Positions 28,101 to 43,100 of a stretch of 64,000 nt of DNA are shown here, one piece after another; positions within the stretch are counted from its first letter, which is position 1, and the number at the start of each line of letters is the position of its first letter. Source of the stretch: Siphonodentalium dalli. Lineage: Eukaryota > Mollusca > Scaphopoda > Gadilida > Siphonodentaliidae. The stretch spans positions 35,314,732-35,378,731 of the forward strand of contig CP136065.1 in NCBI GenBank assembly GCA_032622095.1. The letters run 5' to 3'. Below the pieces are notes generated by a model. That model worked only from the letters and a program-made list of their open reading frames with translations, had not been told where the DNA came from and made no database searches. The translations under genes were made by a program, and so were the position numbers.

Positions 28101-31100
28101 ATTCTCTTATATATCTCCCTATGAGAGACTCACATACATGTATATAAGAATATGCACTAGCACAGGATCTTTAACCTCTTCGCTGCTAAATTATGTTATG
28201 ATGTCATGTGCTGAGCTATTGACATTATTGCCATTTTCCAGTAAAAAAATATAACTGGGAATATTACAAGAACCATAACGCTGACTCAGTTGAAAGGATA
28301 TTATCATTCACAATCGTGGCACATTATAAACTGTTTGAAATACAGTTATTCCAATGCACCAATCTCTGAGTTCCAGTTATGAGTAATGGCCTACTGCTAG
28401 TGTGGTGTAGTAGGTTCGTAGTACCTACGAACCATATACATGTAGCACACGACGTGCACTTTTATGTCCATAATAGTTACGGATGTCATAGCAGCGAAGA
28501 GGTTAATGCTGCACCAGCACAGCTCCCGTCATGAAAGGATTAAATAATTCATGCAGCAGTGAATAGTTATAATCAGGGTTTGTATGCCTGTCTGGAATCC
28601 TGGACAATTTTCTTTCCATACTTTTGAAAAGTCTGGAATCCTCTGGAAAATGACACCCACAGTAATGCCCTAAGTAATTGCCCCCTTAACCACAGCAGAA
28701 TTATGGGTAACTTTTCATGATTTAGTCGGAAATATGGCTTGTTGCCATTCATTGGAAAGCTCCCAGTGAGAGCTTTCCGATGAATGGCAACAAGCCATAT
28801 TTCCGACTAAATCCTGAAAATTTGCCCATAATTCTGCTGTGGTTAAGGAGTCGATTATTTAGGGCATGATGAATGGCAACAAGCTATATTTCTGACTAAA
28901 TCCTGAAAAGTTACCCATAATTCTGCTGTGGTTTAGGGGTCGATTACTTAGGGCATTTCTATATATCTATCCTGGGAGGGAAAAGTCCTTGAAAATATGC
29001 TGCCCCGTGATCAGGGGTGGCATCAGGATTTCCCTGATGCAAGGGCTATGATCCCCAACGAGGAGTGGGGGGGGGTGTATGCAAGGTGTTTCAAAGTTAT
29101 AGAATAACCACAAACATTTGTTCTGAGCGGATATTGTTGTCCTGATCTCCATACTATTAGTTAATTTCATGCTTTTATTGTTTGCCAGACACATGTAGTA
29201 ATATCCCTTGAGACACATTCGTTATATATGTTAAATATGTCTGACCTTGTTTCACTCTGCTGTCTTTAACCCTTTCAGTGTCAAGTTCGATTTTTGTATC
29301 AACCCATATTTCCTTGAACATTTTTCAAATTTATTGATTATAATAATGTGATACATTGATGGAAAGAGCTCTTAGAAATATGGGTTGATACAAAAATCAG
29401 ACTTGGCACTGGAAGGGTTTAATGATAAATGTGCCGTGTAACTACATGTTTATGCCATGAGATGAACCTATTTGGTTTGATATGGAAAGTTTATGGAATT
29501 TATTCGATGAAAGATCATGGATTTTTTTTTCCGAAAGTCTGGAAAAATACTCATTGACGAGTAGTTTCCCTAGGAAATGTTCAGATAATAACGCCTCCAA
29601 ATAAATAATAGACTATTCCAATGTATACAGCTATAGCTGGTGGGAGAATCCATTCATTTACATGTAGTCAATTTCAGAATTACTTTCCCAATCATTATGT
29701 AAAGGGAATTATAAAATCTAGCCTACTTTAGCTGGGATATATATTAAAACTGCACAATTTTCTATCATATTCCTAATGCAGAAAACAAACCAAGCCTGCA
29801 GAATGAGGTCCCCAGAGGGTGAATTTAGTGATGTTTAGACCTCATCTTCTGGGAAGTTTCTAAAGTCTCAAATTTACATTGTTTTAGTTACTTTTTCCCT
29901 TCTGTTCAGTTTCTATATCCCGTAATTTGCAGAAGATAAATGCATAATCACGATGACTAATGGGTGAACATCACCAACTTCTACTGGGGAACTTCAATCT
30001 GATCCCATAGGCCATAGCAGTTGAGGCCTAAGCAGAATGAGGTCCCCAGTGGGTGAATTTAGTGATGTGGCTTGCTGTGCAGATTAGCATCACTAAATTC
30101 ACCCTCTAGGGACCTCATTCTACAAATGTCAGACACACTATATCCAGACTTGAAACAAACTGAAATGAAAGAAAATTGTTTTGAAGTCAACAAAAGGAAG
30201 TTTCTTTTATCTCATGTTCTGGCTGTGAGTATAGTAGCTATTTGCAGGAAAAGAATTATATTTTATTTTGTCTGACTAGAAACTAATTTCAAGATGAGAT
30301 TCTTTGAGCATTCCACTTTGTGGTCTTATATATAGAAATGTAAAGCTATCTCGTCAAATGCTCATTATAGGTGGTATATTTATAATAAAGGACACTTTAC
30401 TGTCTGAGTCTCTGAGTGATTTGCTGCTTGAAAATCCTAGATTAAGTCAAATAATCGACTCCTAACAAGAATCTGTAACATAAATGTGATAATTGTGGCT
30501 GGGATAATAAAAGAGTATTTAATTAACACTTCCATGACTGGAGCCTCCTGAAATTTGGTAAAAACCCTCTGCCAATGCATTCTGGGGGTTCTCACCAAAA
30601 ACGGGACCAGAAAGCCATAGCAGGGGAAAGGACTCTGATGAGTAACCATAAAATAATATTACACAATAAAAACATTGTGGAGCGTGCCTATACTGTCATG
30701 GAAAACTGTACAAAGACAAACACGGGGTGGTGGGGGGATCCCGGGGTTAATGTAAATGTCCGCATAAGTGCATAAGTAATGTCAAACGTGGAATTTATTG
30801 AACAACCTTTAGGTTGGCCTAACAGTATTTACCTTGACCTTGTAAGCCAGGGAATTCTCTTATATATGTGAAGCTCCCAATGCGAGACTCGCATATACAA
30901 GAGAATGCTATGGCACAGTATCTTTAATGCTGCACCATCACATCTCCTGTTATGAAGGGTTTGCCCTTCCATGACTGGAGCTTCCTGAAATTTTGCAAAT
31001 ACCCTGTGCCAATGCATTCTCTTATATATGTGAGTCTCCCATAGGGAGCCTCAAATATATAAGAGAATGCATTGGTCTAACAGTAAATTTGACCTTGTAA

Positions 31101-34100
31101 GCCAGTGCATTCTCTTAAATATAAGAGGCTCCCTATAAGAGAATGCATGGCACAGGATCTTTAATGCTGCACCAGCGCAGCTCCTGGTTACTAAAGGGTT
31201 AAAACTCTGCTTCCTGAATAGAATCTCCCATTCAACTATTAACCTTTTCTTTACTAAATGGATTCACCCATTGAGTTATAAAATTATACATTGGAATGGT
31301 CTATTATTCATCTAGAGGGATGTTAAGGAAATATAAGCAATACAAAAGGATTATTAATTAATTGGTGGGAAAGGCTCATAAGTATATATATAGGAATTTA
31401 TTATCTGAACAGTTAAGGGAACTACTCGAGTATTTGGTAAAAAAAAAGAGTTAAAAATTTATGGAATGATGTAGTCAATATAGGCATGTTGAAATTACAA
31501 GATGACATGTAGATACCTCATGGATTCCTAATGATTCATTTGTAGGGATGTTGAGGTAATAAGTTAGACAAACAGAGGCTGTTTGCTGATATTATCCTCT
31601 GGCCATTTAGGTAGTCTTTATACATATAGTCTTTATACTTACATAAATCGTGTAAAATCATAAACGATTAATCGTTTAGCAATAACAATAAAGTCTTCAT
31701 ATTGCCCCGAACCAGATTTTAAATGAACCGCCATTGCAGCAAAACGGTATTTATTTATGCGATCAGATGATTCGGTTCCAAAAGTTTTAACTCCATGAAT
31801 GTTGTTGATGTAACAAAGTCAAGTGAAGGGCTACTCAAGTGGAAACAAGGGAGAATGTCTGTCAATAGGATTTTGGCGCATATTGTATCGCTTCGCTGTG
31901 TGAAGGGACAAAACAAACTTATAATCCAGATATGCTGAGCAGATATCCGGGTACAGTAGCTAACCGAATGACAGAGTTGTGCCTGTGAAGAGGGCCTCAA
32001 GTGAATTTAGTAACTAGTCGTCACTGATTAATTAGTCATAAGAGCATCAAAGGGTTAACAATTATTCTAGATATCTTTCACAGCTGGGTGTTTAATTGCT
32101 TAGTTTTATCTCAATAGTAAAATTAATAGGTCTCAATTCTAGATGAGTTAATAGGTCTCAATTCTAGATGAGTTAATAGGTCTCAATTCTAGATGAGTTA
32201 ATAGGTCTCAATTCTAGATGAGTTAATAGGTCTCAATTCTAGATGAGTTAATAGGTCTCAATTCTAGATGAGTTAATAGGTCTCAATTCTAGATGAGTTT
32301 GTACCTTCTCTCATCAGTAAAATTAATAGGTCTCAATTCTAGATGAGTTTGTACCTTCTCTCATCAGTAAAATTAATAGGTCTCAATTCTAGATGAGTTT
32401 GTACCTTCTCTCATCAGTAAAATTAATAGGTCTCAATTCTAGATGAGTTTGTACCTTCTCTCATCAGTAAAATTAATAGGTCTCAATTCTAGATGAGTTT
32501 GTACCTTCTCTCATCAGTAAAATTAATAGGTCTCAATTCTAGATGAGTTTGTACCTTCTCTCATCAGTAAAATTAATAGGTCTCAATTCTAGATGAGTTT
32601 GTACCTTCTCTCATCAGTAAAATTAATAGGTCTCAATTCTAGATGAGTTTGTACCTTCTCTCATCAGTAAAATTAATAGGTCTCAATTCTAGATGAGTTT
32701 GTACCTTCTCTCATCAGTAAAATTAATAGGTCTCAATTCTAGATGAGTTTGTACCTTCTCTCATCAGTAAAATTAATAGGTCTCAATTCTAGATGAGTTT
32801 GTACCTTCTCTCATCAGTAAAATCAATAGGCCTCAATTCTAGATGAGTTTGTACTTTCTCTCATCAGTTAAATGAATATTTCTCGAAGAGTTTTTGGATC
32901 TCTGCCATTTGCCAAATTATTCTCAACTTATTTTTATTCGCTAAATAGATTTTCATTTCCTTGAACATTAGGAATGATTGGTTTAGAATATATTCCTGTT
33001 ATATCAAACCAGTGCAACCATTTTATGGAGCTACCGTGGTGCTGGAGCACGGGGCAGAAGGGGGCATTTCCCTCCACTGGGTGGGGGGTGGGTGGGGGGT
33101 TTCCACACAGAGTGGAGAAAGTGCCATATGTTTACTTTATAGAATACCAATTGAGATAGAACATGAGCACAAAGTATCAATTTTGATATCTACATAATGA
33201 CCATCTTCCTTCCAAGGTTCAGTCTGGAATCTTGCAAAAGTCATGGAATCACGATAAGTAGGTGAAAATGGAGCAATTGTTTCATTTAAGAAATGGATGT
33301 TGATCTGCTTGCATTCCATAGAGTATGGTCTGATATTTTGTCTGGATCGCGAAAGTGTTCCAAACATAAAAATGTGAGATCAACTTGCATCCATACTCTA
33401 CAGAACACAGCAAAAGCAACATCCATTACTTCTATTTACACTCAAACGAGTCAACTGGCAGATTAAAAGAGCATTAACCCTTCTACGACTGGAGCTTCCT
33501 GAAATTTTTCGAAAACACTTTGCCAATGCATTCTCTTATATATGGGAGTCTCCCATAGGGAGCCTCACATATTTAAGAAAATACATTTGCCTAACAATAT
33601 TTACATTGACCTTGTGAGCCAATCAATGCATTCTCTTATATATGGGAGACTCACACATATAAGAGAATGCACTGGCACAGGATCTTTAATGCTGCACGCA
33701 GCTCCTGTCGTGAAAGGATTAATTAACTATTTCAAACATTATTCTCGTTGCAAGTTGCGTCTACCCAAAAATGGCAACAAGAGTAGGGGTCAGCATGCTA
33801 CCTCATTTGATGTAATTTCGACCAACCAATGTCCTGCATTCATGTTCCATTGCAGGGAATGCTTGTGGGAGTGTTAATATATATCTATTTTCATATATCT
33901 GGATAGGTATGGAAAAGATATGGAATTTTGTCAGAGGAAAGTCTTGGAAAATTCCCAAGAATCATGGGAATGTTTTAGAAAAGTAATGGATCATCGGAAA
34001 GCTCTCAGTGAGAGCTTTCCGATGAATGGCAACAAGCCATATTTCCGACTAAATCCTGAAAAATTACTCATTATTCTGCTGTGATTAAGGAGTCGATTAT

Positions 34101-37100
34101 TTAGGGCATTACTGTAGTTGTCCCATAAGAAATGTTCATATAATAAGTTCAACAAATGACCGTTGGTCGAAACTATTTATCTGAACATTTCCCAACAATT
34201 AATAGGATTCCTTCTGCACTTTCTATTATCTGTTGTCTGCTGATGTTTCTTGAAGATCCCTACAGATGAATAATAGACCCTTCCAATGTATACTTCACAC
34301 TGATGGGATAATCCAAATATGGCTTGTTGCCATTCATCAGAGCTTTCTGATGAATGGCAACAAACCATTATTTCCGACTAAATCCTTAAAAATTACCCAT
34401 AAATCTGATGTGGTTAAGGAGTGGATTATTTAGGGCATTACTGTATGAACTGTGCCTACGATGTGCTTAAATTACTGTATGAACTGTGCCTATGATGTGC
34501 TTAAATTACTGTATGAACTGTGCCTACGATGTGCTTAAATTACTGTATGAACTGTGCCTATGATGTGCTTAAATTACTGTATGAACTGTGCCTACGATGT
34601 GCTTAAATTACTGTTCGTGTAACTCTAAGATCTATCTTTGTTTAACTTTTGACTAAAAAAAATGACCTTCCTGGAAGTTGTCACCATTGCTCATGGTTAT
34701 GCAACCCTTCTCAAATAATAATACACTGTTAGTTGAGTGTATAATATACATAACTCTCTGCATAAAACAAAATACCACTCATGTTTCGCCAAACACAGGG
34801 CACCCATATGTTACACAGACAACCTATCCTAGTGAGATGTATATTTTCAAACAATTGATCATTCTCCTGAGGACTAATATAATTAATATCATCAGAAGCC
34901 TGCAGCAGTACAGGCGGTCACACAGCCAAGTCTGAGTTTAGTGTGCCTGTTATTTGCAGAATGAGGTCCCCAGAGGGTGAATTTAGTGACGCTATCGCCC
35001 ATAGTGGGCTAGCATAAACAAATTCATCCTCTGGGGACCTCATTCTACATGGCCTCATATGCTATGGGAGACCTAGACTCAGATTGAAGTTCCCAAATGG
35101 TGAATATTGTGATGTACACCCATTGGGAACCTCGATTCTGCAATGTGTCATATGCCAATTTGGGGATATAGAGAAACTAAACTAAAAAAGAAATAGAATC
35201 TATGTGAAGAAGTTTCTATAGAAATTTGATAATAAAGAAACTTTCCAGAGAAGATGAGGCCTAAGTAGAATGAGTTCTCCAGAGGGTGAATTTGGTGATG
35301 CTATCCCGCTATGCACGATATAGCGGGATAGCATCACTAAATTCACCCTCTGGGGACCTCATTCTGCAAATGACAGGCACACTAAACTCAGGTTTGCAGA
35401 CAGCCACACAGCACTCTAGAGACATCATTAACAGCCCTAATGAATGTGTGTGTGGTGCCATTGAATTTGTAGAGGCTTATGGAGATTGGGGATGAGATGG
35501 ACAGATGTGGCCCCCTCGGAATCTTAACCCTTTGTCATGGAATGGGGTCTACAATTCAATTATACCATATACATTGGAATGGTATATTATTAATCTGGAG
35601 GAATTTTCAGGAAATAAAGCAGACAACCGCTAATACAAGCGCAGAATGATTCATATTCATTGGTTGAAAATGTTCAGATAATTAATAAGTTCAACACTTC
35701 GCCTTAAATCTATCAATAAGCCTAATAACAATAATGGACGCCGTTCTTTCCCCCGGAGGTCGCTATATCTGTTTGGAATAGGCTGCCCCTCAACAATCGA
35801 CGTTGTGACACTTTGTCAGCATTCAGACCAGAACTAAAAACACACCTTTTCCATCTGTGCTTCAAATTGCAACAGACAAATAAGAAACCGTAGATTATGC
35901 ATCCAATTGTTGGCTTCAAAACAGATATTTAAGTGCAATGACTTTTATTTGAGTTTTAATTATCTTTTCACCGCTGTGTATTACAGTATAGTTTTAACGA
36001 CTCATATTTTTAAATCTCCTACTCCGTATTTAAATTTTTTAGTTGTTGACCAATTGTTTTTTATTGTGATTTTTTGTGTATCATTTTATGTAAAGCACAT
36101 TGAAACTAATTGATGTCTAGTGCGTTTTTAAATGTATATATAATAATAATAATAATGAATTTATTATCTGAACATTTCCTAAGGGAACTCCTCATCAATG
36201 AGTATTTAGTTATTATCATGCTATTTTAAAGGGGTACTGTACACTAAATCCTGTCATTTATTGGACCATCTCCTTTATACTCAACAGAATGTATGCAACA
36301 AATTAATGAATTTGAGCAATAGGTCAGTGCAAAATACACCGGGTCACTCATGTGCTCTATGAAGATAAAAACAACATGGTAATTATAATGAAAATGAATT
36401 TATGACTCCAGCCATTTATTCATTTTCATTATAATTACCATGTTGTTTGCATCCTTCATATAGCACATGAGTGTATTTTGCACTAATCCATGGCTGAAAT
36501 TCATTCATTTGTTGCATATATTCATTTGAGTATAAAAGGAGACGGTACCATAAATGGCTGAATTTAGTGTACAGTCCCCCTTTAAATTTTTCTTACATTT
36601 TTTAATAATTATAAAAAATAATATAAAATTTGTTAGGCCAATGCATTCTCTTACATATGCGAGGCAACATATGGTCCTGTCCCATTTCTCTTCTATAACA
36701 GACTTTCATTGAAAAAATGCACTTCATTTACAAGTGGATCATGGGCATTCGTGAAACCCTGAATGTGATTAATCTGCCTTAAAAATGATTATCATTTACT
36801 GTGATAGAAAAAGATAAGTGATACAATCATTTATTGGCATTGTTTACATACATTTATTTTCTGATAGAGCGACAAATCAAAATTATCTGGAAAACAAACC
36901 TTTGCTTACTTATAAATCTCGTTGCTGTGACATTCAATGGATCTCTAATATACACATGTTTGATATCATCATGCTTGGGAAAGGCTGTCTTCTATGTTCA
37001 TAAACGCGAAGCGTCCATTTGATCTAATCCAAATACATACAAGCAAGATTACTTTCGTCCACGATTCTGAGTTGAAGTTTGTTATAGAAGAGTAACAGGA

Positions 37101-40100
37101 CAGGACTCAGTCCAAAACACATCAACCCAACTAATATCCTCCGCTGTTTTTGACCGAGAACAATTGGTCTAGCTGCATACGGGGGTTGGCAGCTTCACTG
37201 GGCTTATAAAAAGATCCTACCAATACCAGGCACTGCATGAAGTTTGCTCCAACCTTGCTCGTCTGGGCAGATCATGAACCGAGAACATCTTTCATCTTGA
37301 GAAACAATGGTTTGCTTTGCAGCATCCAGAAGCTCCTTATAATGCAGAGTCAGATGAGCCATCACCTCATGTTATATTGAACATTGTTTTATTGTGCAGG
37401 AAGTCCCATATTCCAAGGCTAATTACCTGTCCTGTTGCCATGGATAATCCTACATTTCCCCCCTTGTTGACACTTTTATTGGTGACACCTGTATAATGAC
37501 GTTTCTCTGTTTTGTATGCTTTCCTTTAAATTCGTTGACGCTTGAGACATTTGGAGGAAATTCAAGTCTCAGTTATGACTGAAGACTGACTGCATATCCC
37601 ATTCCTCTTGTCACTTTAAACCAAAAAGCTGTGCTTAACCCTTTTCACTCTGAAATAACACACCTCACTGACAGTAGGTATCAAGGAGCTTTCTCAAATC
37701 AACGACAGAGACCAGCCTGGGAGGAGGTACATGTATGAGAGAGTTCTACATGTATATCACTTCTCCTTATTTTTATTCCCAGAAACAATCCTTGTAATAG
37801 TGTGTCTGTCATTTACAGAATGAGGTTAACTCTTTCAGTGCCAGCCCATCTCATCGGCCTTAATTTTCGGTCTGTAGAGTGGCCCTAAAAAAAATGCTTT
37901 TTTTTTTTAGAATTTTTTTTTTGGGTTGAATTTTTTTTGGATATGCTTAAGCATGCTATAGCGAATTTAAAAAACAAACTGGATAAAACCTTAGGGGCAT
38001 GTTATAACTCAAAACTATCACCAAGTATTCATAATAGTAATAATTTTAATGCCCATGAAAAACGTAAGATTCCCTGGCACTAAACCTACAAAATAAGTCT
38101 GTTAAAGAATATAAGAAAAAATTATTAAAATTGTAAAAAATAATAACAAATGATGAAAAATTGTTAGGCCAATGCATTCTCTTATATATGCGAGGCGACC
38201 TATGGTCGACTCACATATATAAGAGAATGCATTGGCACAGGGTATATGGGTTGATACAAAAATGGGACCTGGCATTGAAAGGGTTAATAGAGGGTGAATT
38301 TAGTGATGCTAATCACCAAATTCCTTGTCTGTTGACTTCAGTCTGCTTGGGCTTCATCATCTGGGAAGTATCTATAGTCTCAAATTAACATTTGTTTAAT
38401 TAATTACTTTTTCCAATTACTTTTTCCCTTCTGTTCAGTTTTTATATCCCCTAATTTGCAGAAGATAAAATGCATAATAGTGGTGACTAATGGGTGAACA
38501 TCACCAACTTCAACTGGGGAACTTCAATCTGATCCTAGGAGAAGTGACTTGTCTCAATCTACATGCACTGTACTGCCCTAAGTAAATGACGAATCAGTGT
38601 TGCAACTCAGTTAGACCGCACTTTGGTTTAAACGCAGTTAAAACCCACAAGACAACCGGTGTGTGGTTAGAATGCATGAAATCATCAACTGGTATGAAAT
38701 GGTAACTTCCAGTACAATTGCGGCTTCAACAAATTTATATATGTCATAGTTAGCTATGTACAGTATCGCCAATCAAGGAGTATAACCAGGGTTTCTTTCG
38801 GCATTTATCACGGTGCCACAACCGTCACAAAACCGTTAACTGCTGTGCAGCTATGGTTTGACCACAGTTATGAATGCATAATAACCCCCATTTACTGGGT
38901 CAATTACTTAGGGCAGAACAGTAGGTGACTGTAGGTCGTTGGTCAATGATAAACTCATCGTTTGGATTACCAGAGGATATATTACTCAGACACCCAGGGT
39001 CCACCCATAGTTACATTAATACCCGAAGTATACGACCCTTTAATCACAGCAGAATTATGTGTAATTTTTTAATTATTTAGGACATAACTTTATCTAATAA
39101 TTATCCAGAAGTAGACTCTTATCAAGACTGAAGTTCAATTAATACTTCAACATCAGCCTGCATCAGCTAGCATTAATTATTATGTAATACAGGAAGCCAT
39201 TTGTAATCCTTTAATGACAGTAAACATGTCTGATTTGATTAGTTTTATGAATGGTTTAGGGCAAAATGACATACACAACTATGATTGGTTAGGTTAATCT
39301 AAAATCAACAAGTCTGAGTTTAGTGTGCCTGTCATTTACAGAATGAGGTCCCCCGACTGGTCCAGAGGGTGAATTTAGTGACGTTATCCCAGATAGCGGG
39401 CTAGTATAAACAAATTCACCCTCTGGGGACCTCATCTGCAATGGGAGACATGGACTCAGATTGAAGTTCCCAAATGGTGAATATTGTGATGTACACCCAT
39501 TGGGAACCTCAATTATGCAATGTGTCGTCTGCCAATTTGTAAACTCAGCTAGCACAGTATAGGCAAACAATATCATGATACATGTACATGTACTTTTAAA
39601 TGGATTTGCATGAAACACAAGCATTGAACAGCAAGCGCAATGGCGTGATATGCCAAATATAGCCGGGACTACATGTGTGTTGTGCCCGGGTCTAGTGTCG
39701 ACCATCTCACAGATGAACTCTACGCAATAACCCTTTCATGACGGGAGCTGCGTTGGTGCAGCATTAAAATCCTGTGCCAGTGCATTCTCTTATATATGCG
39801 AGTCAACCATATTGAGGTAAAGCCTTGCATATATAAGAGAATGCGATGGCTTACAAGGTCAATATAATAAATATTGTTAGGCCAATGTATTCTCTTATAT
39901 ACGTGAGGATGCATTGGCACAGGGTTTTTTCGCAAAATTTCAGGCAACACCAGTCATGAAAGAGATATAGGGGTACAACTCTCAGTCAATCAGAAGGTGG
40001 AAAAGTCACGTGAGATACAATATTGGTACTATATTTTCCTTGCTACCAAATTACATATACAGTAATGCCCTAAGTAATCGACTCCTTAACCACAGCAGAA

Positions 40101-43100
40101 TTATGGGTAATTTTTCAGGATTTAGTCGGAAATTTGGCTTGTTGCCATTCATTGGAAAGCTCTGGCTTGTTGCCATTCATCGGAAAGCTCTCAGTGAGAG
40201 CTTTCCGATGAATGGCAACAAGCCATATTTCCGACTAAATCCTGAAAAAGTACCCATAATTCTGCTGTGGTTAAGGAGTCGATTATTTAGGGCATTACTG
40301 TAATTTTAGTTGAAATGAGTAATGTCCAGATGGATAAAATGTTTATTTTTGTTTCAGTTCACTCCATTTGTTGCCAAAAGAGCTGAAAAATATCATCGGA
40401 AACTACAGTGAGGATGGATTACAGAGCTCAATTCATGTGCCAAGCATTTTCACCTATCTACCTCATCTAGCGGGTCAACCACATTTACTGAGGCCTGCAT
40501 ACAGGCTGTCGCGGGAGAGACATGGAGGTTCGTATACCATTTATTAAACCTCTTGAACCCCCTCCCCACATCACCCCTATCTAACTCATCTGGCGAGTCA
40601 ACCACATTTACTGAGGCCTGCTTACAGGCTGTCGCGGGAGAGACATGGAGGTTCGTTTACCATTTATTAAACCTCTTGGACCCTCTCCCCACATCACCCC
40701 TATCTAAGTCATCTAGCGAGTCAACCACATTTACTGAGGCCTGCATACAGGCTGCACGGGAGAGACATGGAGGTTCGTTTACCATTTATTAAACCCCTTG
40801 GACCCCCTCCCCACATCACCCCTATCTACCTCATCTAGCGGGTCAACCACATTTACTGAAGCCTGCATACAGGCTGTCACTGGAGAGACATGGAGGTTCG
40901 TTTACCATTTATTAAACACTGGGCCCCCTCCACACATCCCTATCTATCTCATTTGGCCGGTCAGCCCCCCCCCCCCCCCATCCTGTTAGTAATATTTTAT
41001 TTCTAAAGTGTATTATTTTCAACATAATAATTTCCTGATGACAGGCAGCGAAACACGGTTTGGATTCATTTCCACAGGGATATCCAATTGTTATAGAGGG
41101 CCTTAATCCCTTCTGTACTAAATGGATTATCCCATTCTGTTATAAAAGTATACATTGGAACAGTCTATTATACATGTGGAGGTGTGTTCAGGTAATAAGT
41201 GCAGACGGCAGACAGAAAAACAGATAATATAAGAGCAGAATTATTCATAGTCATAGGCGGGAAATGTTCAGATAATTATCTGAACATTTCCTAAGGGAAC
41301 TACTCATCAATGAGTAAATTATCTTGGGTCTGTCTCAATAAAACCATACAAATATGGATATCATTGGAACCGGTTCATTGACCACATTGTGATGGTTACA
41401 GTTATGCCCTGTGCCAATGCATTCTCTTATATATGCGAGTCGACCATAGGTCGCCTCGCATATATAAGAGAATGCATTGGCCTAAAAAAAATCTTTTTTT
41501 TAACACTTTTTACCAATTTTTCTTACATTCTTTAACAATTTTATAATTTTTAATGTGTTAAGCCAATGCATTCTCTTATATATGCGAGGCGACCTATGGT
41601 CGACTCGCATATATAAGAGAATGCATTGGCACAGGGCCCTTCTGTTTGGGTAAAGGGTTAAAACAAAAATCTTCTTTCACGTGTGGTCAGCATGGTATAA
41701 CTTGTCTATTTTCATACATAAAACATGATTACTGAATCGGGAATAAGTATATCTATGTATCAGCATGCTAACTATCACAGGATACTGTCAATTTTTCTGG
41801 TGATAATTTTCATCGTCTTTTATTCCGAGAATCATTTCCAATCATCGCTAAATGAGACCTCCCAGCTCTCATTATCGCGTCCTCTCATGTCCATATATAC
41901 AGTAATATACTAAATAATCGACCCCTAAACCACAGAAGAATTATAGGAAATTTTTCAGGATTTAGTCGGAAATATGGCTTGTTGCCATTCATCGGAAAGC
42001 TCTCAGTGAAATATGGCTTGTTGCCATTCATCGGAAAGCTATCAGTGAGAGCTTCCCGATGAATGGCAACAAGCCATATTTCCGACTAAATCCTGAAAAA
42101 TTTCCCTTAATTCTGCTGTGGTTAAAGGGTCATATACTTCGGGCATTATTGTATTTCTGGTGGAATTATTGCTCGACTGACAACAATTTGAGGTGTTGAA
42201 GGGTATTGTGTGTTCCTCGACTCAAATTAAATATTTTTCACCCCCTGAAGCAGAAGAAATAGTAATATAACCCTTTTAGTGCCAAGTCTGATTTTTGTAT
42301 CAACCCATATACCCTGTGCCAATGCATTCTCTTATATATGCGAGTCGACCATAGGTCGCCTCGCATATATAAGAGAATGCATTGGCCTAACAATTTTTCA
42401 TCATTTGTTATTATTTTTTACAATTTTAATAATTTTTCTTATATTCTTTAACTCATTCAGTGCCAGATTTGATCGGCCCTGGCACTCTATAGACCGTAAA
42501 TTAGGGCCGATGAGATCAGCCCCTGGCTCTGAACGGGTTAAGGGTGTTAAATCGGACAGGTTATCTATTACCCATTCTTTACTGAATCGATTCTCCCAGT
42601 TATAAAAGTATACATTGGAATAGTCTATTATTCATCTGGAAGGATGTTCAGGAAATAATAGCAGACAGATGAATAGATAATAAAATTGCAGAATGAACAG
42701 GGGGGGGGGGGGGAGGAGGGTTGTGGTCAGGATAAAATTTCCGGACACAAGGCCCCCTAATTTTAATTTTTTCCATTCTGGGATAGGGACCCACCCCCTT
42801 CAAACTGCTTCAAATGACTATTTTACTTAGTTTTCCTGATCTTATCCGATCTATGTTCTGTATGATGATTATAGAAGCATTCCTATTTTTGATTTACCAA
42901 TAACACCCCTACCAAGAGTTAAGTTCATACCTATTACATAGTAGAAGCATTCATAAAACCTTTTGTCGCATTATTTTGAAGACAAATGACTGCAGAATTT
43001 TTTTTACGGAGCCAGGAAAAATTGTGTTAGCCGGGCTGCTGAACCACCCACCCACCCCTGCCTAGTGTTCGGAAATAAATTGCAGACCCTCCCCCCCCCC

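Noticed and set aside
33137-33367. 76-codon minus-strand frame as an exon
   Set aside because: Protein-like composition but no recognised motif, no phase-consistent splice sites and no partner exon.
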